Positions 41,423-48,957 of a DNA stretch of 64,000 bases are shown here, piece by piece (position 1 is the first letter of the stretch; each line of letters starts with the position of its first letter). The position numbers and the translations under genes were made by a program. This DNA is from Acerihabitans arboris. GTDB lineage: Bacteria > Pseudomonadota > Gammaproteobacteria > Enterobacterales > Enterobacteriaceae. Location: assembly GCF_010131535.1 (NCBI RefSeq), contig NZ_WUBS01000002.1, forward strand, positions 186,001-250,000. The letters run 5' to 3'. Below the pieces are notes generated by a model. It saw only the letters and a program-made list of their open reading frames with translations. It searched no databases and was not told the DNA's origin.

Positions 41423-42793
41423 TTACAGACCGGTTTGCCGCCAGGCCTGGTAGAGCAGCGAGTCATCCTCCGGCAGCGCGGACAGCGGGATCAGCTCTCC
41501 CTGGGCCACATCCGCCGTCAGGGTCTTGTTGGCCAGCAGGTAGAACGGAGCAACCCCTTTGGCATCGGCCCGGGCCAGCAGGCGGGCGCTGACATGCTCG
41601 ATGGAGTGGTGGTGGCCGCCCATGGCGAGCGTCTCGCCTTTTTTCAGCGGACGATCGGCGTAACCCGCCATCACCGCATGCACCTGCTGGTCTACGGCGC
41701 CGGACGCCCTGCGGTGCAGCACGGCGGAAAACAGGCTGTGCGGCGACTCCAGCCCCATAATATGGTATGGCAGGTAGATACAGGCGTACTTGAGGTTTTT
41801 GCTGACCACATGGCCTTTATCGGCCAGCATGCGCCAGGTTTCCTGGTCCTGGCAGCGCACGACGATAAACACCCCGCCGCCAAAGCTGACCTCGTCATCC
41901 CGTCGCAGGCAGTTGAACACGTCCACCACGCCGGTCCGGGTCAAAATGCCGCCGTCTTCCTCGGGGATAAAGATGTCGGCCAGTTCGCCGATATGGCACA
42001 GGGGGTAATTCAGCGCCGGCGTGGCGGGCGCGAACCCGGTGGAGTTGGCTACCACGTTCATCTCGCAATAATCCGGGGTGGCGCTTTGCGGCAGCATCGA
42101 CAACGCCTCGGCCCGCCGGCGCAGCGTGCCTTTGATGTCCTTGTCATCCAGCGCCCACAGGTCCGCCAAGGCGGGCGCGTCCACCTGGGTGCTGGTGTAA
42201 TCCAGCCTGCCGGTGGCCGGGTGGAAGATATAATCGTATTCGCTGGACTTGCCGGCGGCGATAATCTCAAAACCCAGTACCTTGGCCCAGGTGACCAGGC
42301 CAATCAGGTTGCTGGGCTGATCGCCGTCCACCGTGGTATAGACCGCGTGGTGCTTAAGCGCCAGCTGGTTGAGCCAGGGGCCGGCGACCGAATCGGTTTC
42401 CTTGCTGACCATGCCGACGTGGACACCGCGTGTTAACGCGTTCACGGCGATGCTGACGCTGATATCCGGTTTGCCGGTCGATTCGACCACCATATCCAGG
42501 TCCAGGGCGTCCAGCAGCGCGAAGTCGCTGATAATGGCGGTTTCCCCGGCGGCCTGTGCCGCCGCTGCTTCGGCCGGGGTACCGCACAGCCGGTTCTTAT
42601 CATGGCGGTAGCGCAGATCGGCGAGCAGATCCTGCGTGCCCCGGGTATTGATATCGCACAGCGCCACGATCTCGATGGCCGGAATGTTACGGCACTGGAC
42701 CAGCAGCGAGCGGCCGAAACCGCCGCAGGCGCCGGTAATGGCCACCCGGATGCGGCGACCCTTCAGTTCGTCAAACAACAGTTCGTAGTTCAT
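41423..42793 (-). CDS. NAD(P)-dependent oxidoreductase with C-terminal SAF domain
   Basis: A 456-residue homoserine-dehydrogenase-like protein. The N-terminal Rossmann fold has ITGACGGFGRSLL and a later VESTGKPDISVSIAVNALTRG. The central region holds ESTxDGDQ-like TTVDGDQPSNL. The last 90 residues resemble a SAF domain (ETLAMGGHHHSIEHVSARLLARADAKG). Homologues are often annotated as oxidoreductases of unknown substrate next to sugar-acid genes. Here it ends an operon with a GntP permease and lies beside a DUF1537 kinase and class II aldolase, so oxidation of a four- or five-carbon sugar acid is plausible. GAGG precedes the ATG. Confidence 0.82.
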   Translation of the reverse strand: MNYELLFDELKGRRIRVAITGACGGFGRSLLVQCRNIPAIEIVALCDINTRGTQDLLADLRYRHDKNRLCGTPAEAAAAQAAGETAIISDFALLDALDLDMVVESTGKPDISVSIAVNALTRGVHVGMVSKETDSVAGPWLNQLALKHHAVYTTVDGDQPSNLIGLVTWAKVLGFEIIAAGKSSEYDYIFHPATGRLDYTSTQVDAPALADLWALDDKDIKGTLRRRAEALSMLPQSATPDYCEMNVVANSTGFAPATPALNYPLCHIGELADIFIPEEDGGILTRTGVVDVFNCLRRDDEVSFGGGVFIVVRCQDQETWRMLADKGHVVSKNLKYACIYLPYHIMGLESPHSLFSAVLHRRASGAVDQQVHAVMAGYADRPLKKGETLAMGGHHHSIEHVSARLLARADAKGVAPFYLLANKTLTADVAQGELIPLSALPEDDSLLYQAWRQTGL

Positions 42794-42824
42794 TACTCTT
42801 ACCTCGGATTAAATGTAGGGTGAC

Positions 42825-44180
42825 TCAGCCGACAACCAGGTTAAGCAGCAGGACAAAAACCAGCCCCAGCGCCGACTGGAATGAAACCAGCAGCGTCCAG
42901 CTTTTCAGGGTCTCGCCCACGGTGAGATGAAAATATTCTTTAAACAGCCAGAAGCCGGAATCGTTAACATGCGACAGCATCAGGCCGCCGGTGCTGGTGG
43001 CCAGGACCAGCAGTTCCAGGTTGACGCCGCTGTTGGCGGCCAGCGGGGCGATAATCCCGGCGGTGGTGACCACCGCAACCGTCGCGGAGCCGATGGCGAT
43101 GCGGATCAACGCCGCCACCAGCCAGGCCAGGATCAGCGGCGAAATATTCCAGTGCACCGCCCAATCGGCGATCAGGGTGCTGACATGGGTGGCCAGCAGC
43201 ATCTCTTTCAGGCCGCCGCCGGCGCCCAGGATCAGGATAATCACCGCGCAGGGGCCAAGGCATTTGCCAAGTATCTTCTGCAGTTGCGCCATGGTGAACC
43301 CGCTGCGTATGCCCAGGGCGTAGATAGCGAACAGCACGGCGATCAACAGCGAAACGATCGGATCGCCGATGGCGTTAACCGCTTCATACAGCGGGTTTTC
43401 CTTGCTGATAAAACCAATGCATAACGAGCGCGTCATCATCAACAGCGGCGGCAGTAAAATGGTCAGCATCGCCAGCCAGAACGACGGGCTGCGGGTGGTT
43501 TTGCCGGCCGGCTGTTCTTCCTGCGCATCGCCGGCGCCAAAGCTCTGGCGTCCCAGTTCCGGAAAATATTTCATGGCGAAATGGGTGAACACCGGACCGG
43601 ACAATATCGCCATCGGCACGGCGATAAGCAGGCCGAAAAACATCGCCATGCCCGCATCGGCATGATAGGTGGTCATGGCCAGGGTCGGCGCCGGATGCGG
43701 CAGCAGCAGGCCGTGCGCCACATACAGGCCGGCGGCCATGGGAATGCCGATGCGCAGCAGTTGGCTATGGGTGCGGCGGGCAATGGCGTAGACCAGCGGC
43801 ACCAGCATCACAAAACTAACGTCGAAAAGGTGGGGCAAACCGATGATCAACGCCGCGACGCAGATGGTGGCCGGTATGGCGCGCACCGGCCCCAGGCGGA
43901 TAAAGGTATTGGCGATTTTGTCCGCCCCGCCCGATTCCAGCAACAATCCGCCCAGCATGGTGCCCAATCCGACCACCAGCCCGGTGGATCCCAATACGCC
44001 GCCGAAGCCTTTTTCAAAGCTTTTAATCGTGGCCGTCGGGCTGAGGCCCGCCGCCAGTCCCAAAAACCCGGCGGTGATAATCAGGGCCAAAAAAGGATGA
44101 AATTTAAAATAGGTAATGAGTACAATTAACAAGGCAATGGCGCTGATTAAAGCAAAAAATTGCGAAATATCGAATTGCAT
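42825..44180 (-). CDS. GntP-family gluconate/sugar-acid permease
   Basis: A 451-residue inner-membrane symporter of the gluconate:H+ family. About twelve hydrophobic segments are seen, with family blocks GFGGVLGSTGLVVGLGTMLGGLL, GIPMAAGLYVAHGLLLPHPAP and SHVNDSGFWLFKEYF. GntP members import gluconate, threonate-like or other aldonic acids. The neighbouring DUF1537 kinase and aldolase point to a tetronate-type substrate. GGAGGGG precedes the ATG. It is 31 bases upstream of the oxidoreductase gene on the same strand. Confidence 0.9.
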   Translation of the reverse strand: MQFDISQFFALISAIALLIVLITYFKFHPFLALIITAGFLGLAAGLSPTATIKSFEKGFGGVLGSTGLVVGLGTMLGGLLLESGGADKIANTFIRLGPVRAIPATICVAALIIGLPHLFDVSFVMLVPLVYAIARRTHSQLLRIGIPMAAGLYVAHGLLLPHPAPTLAMTTYHADAGMAMFFGLLIAVPMAILSGPVFTHFAMKYFPELGRQSFGAGDAQEEQPAGKTTRSPSFWLAMLTILLPPLLMMTRSLCIGFISKENPLYEAVNAIGDPIVSLLIAVLFAIYALGIRSGFTMAQLQKILGKCLGPCAVIILILGAGGGLKEMLLATHVSTLIADWAVHWNISPLILAWLVAALIRIAIGSATVAVVTTAGIIAPLAANSGVNLELLVLATSTGGLMLSHVNDSGFWLFKEYFHLTVGETLKSWTLLVSFQSALGLVFVLLLNLVVG

Positions 44181-44305
44181 ATCCCCTCCGGACAGATAGA
44201 GTACAGATCATTATTATTTTTAACCGCCCAAGCGTAATTGAGGCGGTGTGTTAGACATTATCGGCGTAAAACTGTCTCAGATTTTCCCATAGGCTTCCCG
44301 GCATA

Positions 44306-45094
44306 TTATTGACTAATGGCTTTATGTAACCGGATCGGCAATAGCCGTAATCGGTTTTCAATTTCATCGGACAGCCGATCGTCATAAATAATATCGGTCA
44401 GCTGCGCCAGGGGACAAATATGGAACATGCCATACTTGCCGTATTTACTGCTGTCGGTCACCAGGATATTGCGCCGGGCGGAGGCCAGCACCGCCTGCTT
44501 GACCTGCGCCTTGCCTTCGTCGGGCGTGGACAGGCCGTGCTCGATATCCCATGAGCTGGTGCTGATAAACGCAATGTCGATATTCAGGCCGCGAATAAAC
44601 TGCGCGGCGCTATTGCCGACACAGGAACGATTGCGCATATCCACCTGGCCGCCGGTATGAAATAAATTAACGTGCGGCATTTTCATTAAAAAATCACTAA
44701 TTGTGAAATCATTAGTAATAATTGTTATCTTTTTTAATTTCGCCGCGATACAGCGGGCAATTTCATAGGTGGTGGTGCCCGCATCCAGGTATATTACCTG
44801 CCCCGACTCGACCAACATTTCCGCCACCGCGCCAATATGCCGTTTGCTGCGATGATGCAATAACGCTTTTTCAACATAGGGCAATTCCTGTTTCACCGCC
44901 TCGTTGAGTTTTACCCCACCGCTTATCACCGTGACCTTGCCCTCGTTCTCCATAAACTGCACATCGCGGCGGATGGTCATATGGGACACGTCCAGCAGTT
45001 TGGCCAGGTCGCCGATGGTCACCCGGGCATATTGATGCAGGTGGCTGTAGATGAAATTGCGTCGTTCATCGGGCAACATAAGCACATCCCGCAT
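44306..45094 (-). CDS. DeoR/GlpR-family sugar-phosphate-responsive repressor
   Basis: A 262-residue DeoR regulator. The N-terminal helix-turn-helix is YARVTIGDLAKLLDVSHMTIRRDV. The effector domain has the sugar-phosphate site VIYLDAGTTTYEIA and the later LVTDSSKYGKYG. It probably responds to a phosphorylated intermediate made by the adjacent kinase. Its ATG overlaps the aldolase stop by one base (TGATG), so it is translated with the operon and would control it autogenously. Confidence 0.9.
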   Translation of the reverse strand: MRDVLMLPDERRNFIYSHLHQYARVTIGDLAKLLDVSHMTIRRDVQFMENEGKVTVISGGVKLNEAVKQELPYVEKALLHHRSKRHIGAVAEMLVESGQVIYLDAGTTTYEIARCIAAKLKKITIITNDFTISDFLMKMPHVNLFHTGGQVDMRNRSCVGNSAAQFIRGLNIDIAFISTSSWDIEHGLSTPDEGKAQVKQAVLASARRNILVTDSSKYGKYGMFHICPLAQLTDIIYDDRLSDEIENRLRLLPIRLHKAISQ

Positions 45095-45732
45095 CAGGTT
45101 TTTTTAAAGGTCCGTTCCAGTTCTGCAACTTGTTCACCCGTTAATGTCACCATGCCATGGGGTAGCAGTGTAATATACAGACGCGCCGTATCCTCAAGTT
45201 CTTCCGCATTAAACACCGCCTCCAGCAGGCCGCCGCCGCCGATCACCGGCCCGTGGTTGGCCAGCAGCATGGCATTGTGCGTCGTGGCCAGGGCGCCAAT
45301 CGCCTCGGCAAGTCCGGGATGACCGGGGCGGAAATACGGCACCAGCGGCAGCTTGCCGACGCGCATGACGTAATAGGGCGTTATCGGCGGCAGGCAGTTT
45401 TCGGCGTTCAGGCCGGGCATGCAGGATAGCGCGGTCAGCGCGGGCGAATGCAAATGCACCACCCCGCCGATATCGGGCCGTTGCCGGTAAAAATTCAGGT
45501 GCATTACCGACTCCTTGGAGGGCCTGGCGCCCGCGATATGCTCTCCCGCGGCGTTGAGCTTGCTGAGCGTCGCCGGGTCCAGGGTACCGAAGCTGGAGTT
45601 GGTGGGCGTCACCAGGAAACCGCCGTCGGGCAGGCGACAGCTGATATTTCCGGCCCCGCCGCTGCTATAGCCACGCATAAACATGGAATGGGCCAACGTC
45701 GCCATCTGTTCGCGTAATTCGGCTTCCGTCAT
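45094..45732 (-). CDS. otnC: Class II aldolase/adducin-family 4-phosphate sugar-acid decarboxylase
   Basis: A 212-residue class II aldolase fold enzyme. Zinc ligands are in VVHLHSPALTALS and the third histidine in MLLANHGPVIGGGG; the acid residue is in PSKESVMHLNFY. In characterised tetronate pathways OtnC decarboxylates 3-oxo-tetronate 4-phosphate to dihydroxyacetone phosphate. Its ATG overlaps the kinase stop by four bases (ATGA), so kinase and aldolase are translationally coupled. The symbol rests on the DUF1537 pairing. Confidence 0.85.
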   Translation of the reverse strand: MTEAELREQMATLAHSMFMRGYSSGGAGNISCRLPDGGFLVTPTNSSFGTLDPATLSKLNAAGEHIAGARPSKESVMHLNFYRQRPDIGGVVHLHSPALTALSCMPGLNAENCLPPITPYYVMRVGKLPLVPYFRPGHPGLAEAIGALATTHNAMLLANHGPVIGGGGLLEAVFNAEELEDTARLYITLLPHGMVTLTGEQVAELERTFKKT

Positions 45733-46988
45733 TGATAAAGCTCCTGTGCCTGGTTAAAAAAATCTTTATCACCAAAATTGCCGGACTTCAGCGCCAGCCA
45801 GAGGGGCCGCCCGATATCCCTGACCCAGGGCACGCCGGGGGCGATGGTTTGCCCGATGGCAAAGCCGCCCACGCCGAGCCGCTGCGTGATAAGGCTGGAC
45901 GTCTCGCCGCCGGCAATAATAAATTTACTGAAACCCTGCCCGAAAAGGGACAGCGCGATATCGGCAAACAACCCTTCTATGGCGGCGCCGGTGGCGGCTG
46001 CGCCATAGCGGGCCTGCACCGCCCTGACCACGTCGACGGCCTGGGTGGCGAACAGCATCGGCGCCGGCCGATGGGGTTGCTCCACTACCCACTGCGCCAG
46101 TTCCCGCGCATACAGCGCGCCGTTCTCCAGGCAGCGGGTGACGTCAATCGCCCGGGCGGGCGCCTGCCGGCGATACTGCTCGACCTGCATATTGGTCATG
46201 CGCGAGCAGCTACCCGACAGCACCACGGCGCGTCCCGTGGACGGCGGCACGGCCGGCGTCGCCGACCTTTCGGCATCGCGGGGCGCGAGCGCCGCCAACG
46301 CGCCGGCCAGGCCGGAACCGCCGGTCAACAGCACATCGTCCGGCAGGCTTTGCGCCAGGAGCGTTAAATCGGCATCGTCAAGCGCGTCGGCCACGGCATA
46401 GCGTATCCCCTGCCGCCTTAGCGCCTCCAGGTGCTCACGCACGGCCCCGGCGCCCCGGCGCAGCGTCGCAAGCGGGATAAGCCCGGTGTTGCCCGCGGCC
46501 TGGGCGTCCATCACCCTTAACAGGTTGGCGTCGGTCATCGGCGTGAGGGGATGGTTTTGCATGCCGGATTCGTTCAGCAGTTGGCCGTTGACGAACAGAT
46601 AGCCGTTGACCAGGGTGCGGCCGTTGACCGGTAATGCCGGGCACAGGATGGCAAGCGCAGACCCGGTCTCGGCCAGCAGGCGGTCGGTCACCGGACCGAT
46701 GTTGCCTTGCGGCGTCGAATCAAAGGTCGAGCAATATTTGAAATAGATCCTATGGCAGTCCCGATCCCGCAGCCACCGGCACGCCGCCAGCGACTGGCTT
46801 ATGGCTTCCGGCGCCGGACAGGAGCGGGTCTTCAGGGAAATCACCACCGCGTCGACGCCGTCCAGCGGCAGCGGCTGCCGGGGAATACCGTTAAGCTGGA
46901 CCACGCGCCAGCCCGCCCTGGCGATAAAACTCGCAATGTCGGTGGCGCCGGTAAAATCATCAGCAATAACGCCTAACGATAACGTCAT
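45729..46988 (-). CDS. otnK: DUF1537 four-carbon acid sugar kinase
   Basis: A 419-residue two-domain kinase. The N-terminal half starts GVIADDFTGATDIASFIARAG, the acid-sugar-binding motif. The C-terminal nucleotide-binding domain has IIAGGETSSLITQRLG and ALKSGNFGDKDFF, the family signature. Members phosphorylate 3-oxo-tetronate, D-threonate or related acids. It is the first gene of an operon with the class II aldolase and DeoR regulator, behind a region rich in TTCACA repeats. The exact substrate (OtnK or DtnK type) is not fixed by sequence, although pairing with an aldolase favours OtnK. Confidence 0.88.
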   Translation of the reverse strand: MTLSLGVIADDFTGATDIASFIARAGWRVVQLNGIPRQPLPLDGVDAVVISLKTRSCPAPEAISQSLAACRWLRDRDCHRIYFKYCSTFDSTPQGNIGPVTDRLLAETGSALAILCPALPVNGRTLVNGYLFVNGQLLNESGMQNHPLTPMTDANLLRVMDAQAAGNTGLIPLATLRRGAGAVREHLEALRRQGIRYAVADALDDADLTLLAQSLPDDVLLTGGSGLAGALAALAPRDAERSATPAVPPSTGRAVVLSGSCSRMTNMQVEQYRRQAPARAIDVTRCLENGALYARELAQWVVEQPHRPAPMLFATQAVDVVRAVQARYGAAATGAAIEGLFADIALSLFGQGFSKFIIAGGETSSLITQRLGVGGFAIGQTIAPGVPWVRDIGRPLWLALKSGNFGDKDFFNQAQELYQ

Positions 46989-47007
46989 TTCCTGTCATCC
47001 GGGTTGT

Positions 47008-47158
47008 TGTGAACATGTGTGAAATTTTGTACGCATTGGCTTCACATTGAGATGATGGATATCACAAAACCAATACAGGTTTTTATGGAGTAAATACACT
47101 TAATTTTATGATAAATAAACATTTTATAAAATATCATACCTTCACAACTTCTTGTGAA
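47008..47158. promoter_or_regulatory. TTCACA/TGTGAA repeat cluster upstream of otnK
   Basis: TGTGAA occurs at 47008, 47018 and 47153, and TTCACA at 47041 and 47141. TTCACAACTTCTTGTGAA at 47141-47158 is a perfect seven-base inverted repeat with a CTTC spacer. TGTGAA (47018) and TTCACA (47041) form a wider pair. Such arrays are typical operators; the DeoR protein of the same operon is the likely binder. The intervening DNA is AT-rich. Confidence 0.6.
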
Positions 47159-47282
47159 CAGGTTAACAGGGCCGCACGCTCAGGATTTAACGCGCGCACC
47201 GGACGCAAAACCCGGCATGATTAACCGGCGCGGCGCAGGGTCAATGGTCAGGGGTCGGTTAAGTATAGCCGCCGATGCCAAA

Positions 47283-47310
47283 AAGCCCGCCCCGTTTCCC
47301 GGGCGGGCTT
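47283..47310. terminator. Strong GC hairpin near the GntR remnant
   Basis: AAGCCCGCC pairs with GGCGGGCTT at the ends of this segment, with As on the 5' side. It would terminate minus-strand transcription best. No intact gene on the minus strand ends just upstream, so it may belong to a lost gene. Confidence 0.6.
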
Positions 47311-47374
47311 GATGTCATCGCAGCGGCGGTCTTGGCGGCCCGCCTGTTGTCACCTGGGGTTTATGCGCGGTTTT

Positions 47375-47686
47375 CCTGGAGGCGATAAGCCGGCGCATCG
47401 GCCAGGCGCGCGACGCGCGCGACCACGACCAGATGATGATTTTGGATTATCAGTTCCACCAGCTGCCGGCGCGTATCGCGGGCAACGCCATGCCGATGGA
47501 TATCCTGAGCGTGCCGCATGCCAAGGCGCAACGTTTCTGGGCCAGCTCCTGTCGAAGGAGGGCCATATGCGGCAGATCATCGCCGAACACCAGGCGATTA
47601 TCGCCGCCCTGGCCGGGCAGGATGGCGGCGGCGCCGCGACGCAGGCGCATATCCTCTCGTTCCGCAATGCCCTGCTGCGGGGATAA
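47375..47686 (+). pseudogene. Remnant of a GntR/FCD-type regulator
   Basis: The C-terminal FCD domain of a GntR regulator can be read by switching frames. One frame gives RDHDQMMILDYQFHQLPAR and NAMPMDILSVPHAKAQRFWAS. The next frame continues LLSKEGHMRQIIAEHQAIIA and ends at TAA (47686). The N-terminal DNA-binding domain is absent. At least one frameshift and a large 5' deletion are present. It may once have regulated the adjacent acid-sugar genes; that is inference. Confidence 0.75.
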
Positions 47687-47710
47687 CCCGCCCGGGCGGC
47701 CCCTGCCGGT

Positions 47711-48670
47711 TTATTCAAATGCGGCGAAGGCGTCCCTGATTTCCTGTTCCGGCAGCGATACGCCGATAAACACCAGCACGCTGGCGCGCGGCTCGCCGTC
47801 GCGCCAGTCCCGGTCCCAATCGGCGTTGTACAGGCGCTGCACGCCCTGGAACAGCAGGCGTCTGGAGTCGCCGTCTATCGCCAGGATGCCTTTATAGCGC
47901 AATAAATTATCGGCATAGGTCGCCAGCAGGCGTTCCATCACGTCCGATACGGTCTGGAGCTCCAGCGGCTTGGCCAGGTTCACCACGATGGAGCGGATGG
48001 TATTTTGCGGCTCGATAAGCGGCCGGAAACGCGGCCGGGCCACGGTGAGCCGGTCGTTGAGGATAAAACCCTCGACGTTGAACAGCAGGCTGATATCAAC
48101 CTCGCCGTTGACCACCCGGTACACCGGCGCGCGGGCGTTGATATGCTGCAGGCGCTCCACCAGCGCCCCGCTCTCGCCGGCGATATCGGTTTTGGTAAGC
48201 AGGATGCGATCGGCAAACCCCACCTGGGCCTGGGCCAGGGCGAATTCATTGAGCTGCCCGTCGGCGTGCACCGCGTCCACCAGGGTAATCACGCCGTCAA
48301 GCAGGAAGCGTTCGCTGATGGCGGGATGGGAAAAAAAGGTTTGGATCACCGGCCCCGGGTCGGCCATGCCGGTGCATTCAATCACCAGACGGGTGAAATC
48401 CAGGTCGCCGCGATCGATTCCCTCAAGCAAATCCAACAGGGCATCCGCCAGTTCGTTGGCGCTGCTGCAGCAAATGCAGCCGTTGCTGAGGGTGGTAATA
48501 CGGGTGGCCCGGTCGCCCAGCAGGCTGTTGTCGATGGGCACTTCGCCGAATTCGTTTTCTATCACGGCTATCTTTTCACCGTGTTCGGCTTGCAGGATAT
48601 GGCGCAGCAGGGTGGTTTTCCCCGCGCCGAAAAAGCCGGTCAAAATCGTCGCCGGCAGGGGCTTATCCAT
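47711..48670 (-). CDS. yjiA: CobW/COG0523 GTPase YjiA
   Basis: A 319-residue G3E-family GTPase that binds metals. The P-loop is TGFFGAGKTTLL, the metal motif is GCICCS, the Walker B region is ENEFGEVPID, and the base-recognition motif is LLTKTDI. The CobW C-terminal domain follows. The gene order btsT-yjiX-yjiA is the same as in E. coli. The role may be metal supply, but it is not established. Confidence 0.94.
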   Translation of the reverse strand: MDKPLPATILTGFFGAGKTTLLRHILQAEHGEKIAVIENEFGEVPIDNSLLGDRATRITTLSNGCICCSSANELADALLDLLEGIDRGDLDFTRLVIECTGMADPGPVIQTFFSHPAISERFLLDGVITLVDAVHADGQLNEFALAQAQVGFADRILLTKTDIAGESGALVERLQHINARAPVYRVVNGEVDISLLFNVEGFILNDRLTVARPRFRPLIEPQNTIRSIVVNLAKPLELQTVSDVMERLLATYADNLLRYKGILAIDGDSRRLLFQGVQRLYNADWDRDWRDGEPRASVLVFIGVSLPEQEIRDAFAAFE

Positions 48671-48687
48671 GCTGATGTCCTCTGGTT

Positions 48688-48891
48688 CTAGCAGCAGCGA
48701 AAACCGCCTTTGCCGCTGCCGCCGTACCTGGCTTCCTGACGATCGCGGAAAAACGCTTCATAGTCCATCACCGGCAGATCGGGATGATTGGTCTTCATAT
48801 GCTGAACATAATAGTCATAGTCCGGAATACCGACCAACATCCGGGCAGCCTGGCCCAAATACTTACCTGCCTGACCCAAATTTCCAAACAT
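48688..48891 (-). CDS. yjiX: YbdD/YjiX family small protein
   Basis: A 67-residue protein with the family core [22 protein letters not shown] and [23 protein letters not shown]. Such proteins are encoded next to CstA/BtsT pyruvate or peptide transporters and are needed for full uptake in some species. A GGAGA site precedes the ATG. Confidence 0.94.
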   Translation of the reverse strand: MFGNLGQAGKYLGQAARMLVGIPDYDYYVQHMKTNHPDLPVMDYEAFFRDRQEARYGGSGKGGFRCC

Positions 48892-48957
48892 GCGGTGTCT
48901 CCGGAAAACGCCCGCATAACCGATCAGGTTATGCGGGACGGTGAATGTGAGGCCGTA

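Noticed and set aside
41408-42436. 342-residue plus-strand frame opposite the SAF oxidoreductase
   Set aside because: Antisense shadow; the minus-strand protein has clear Rossmann and SAF motifs and a terminator.
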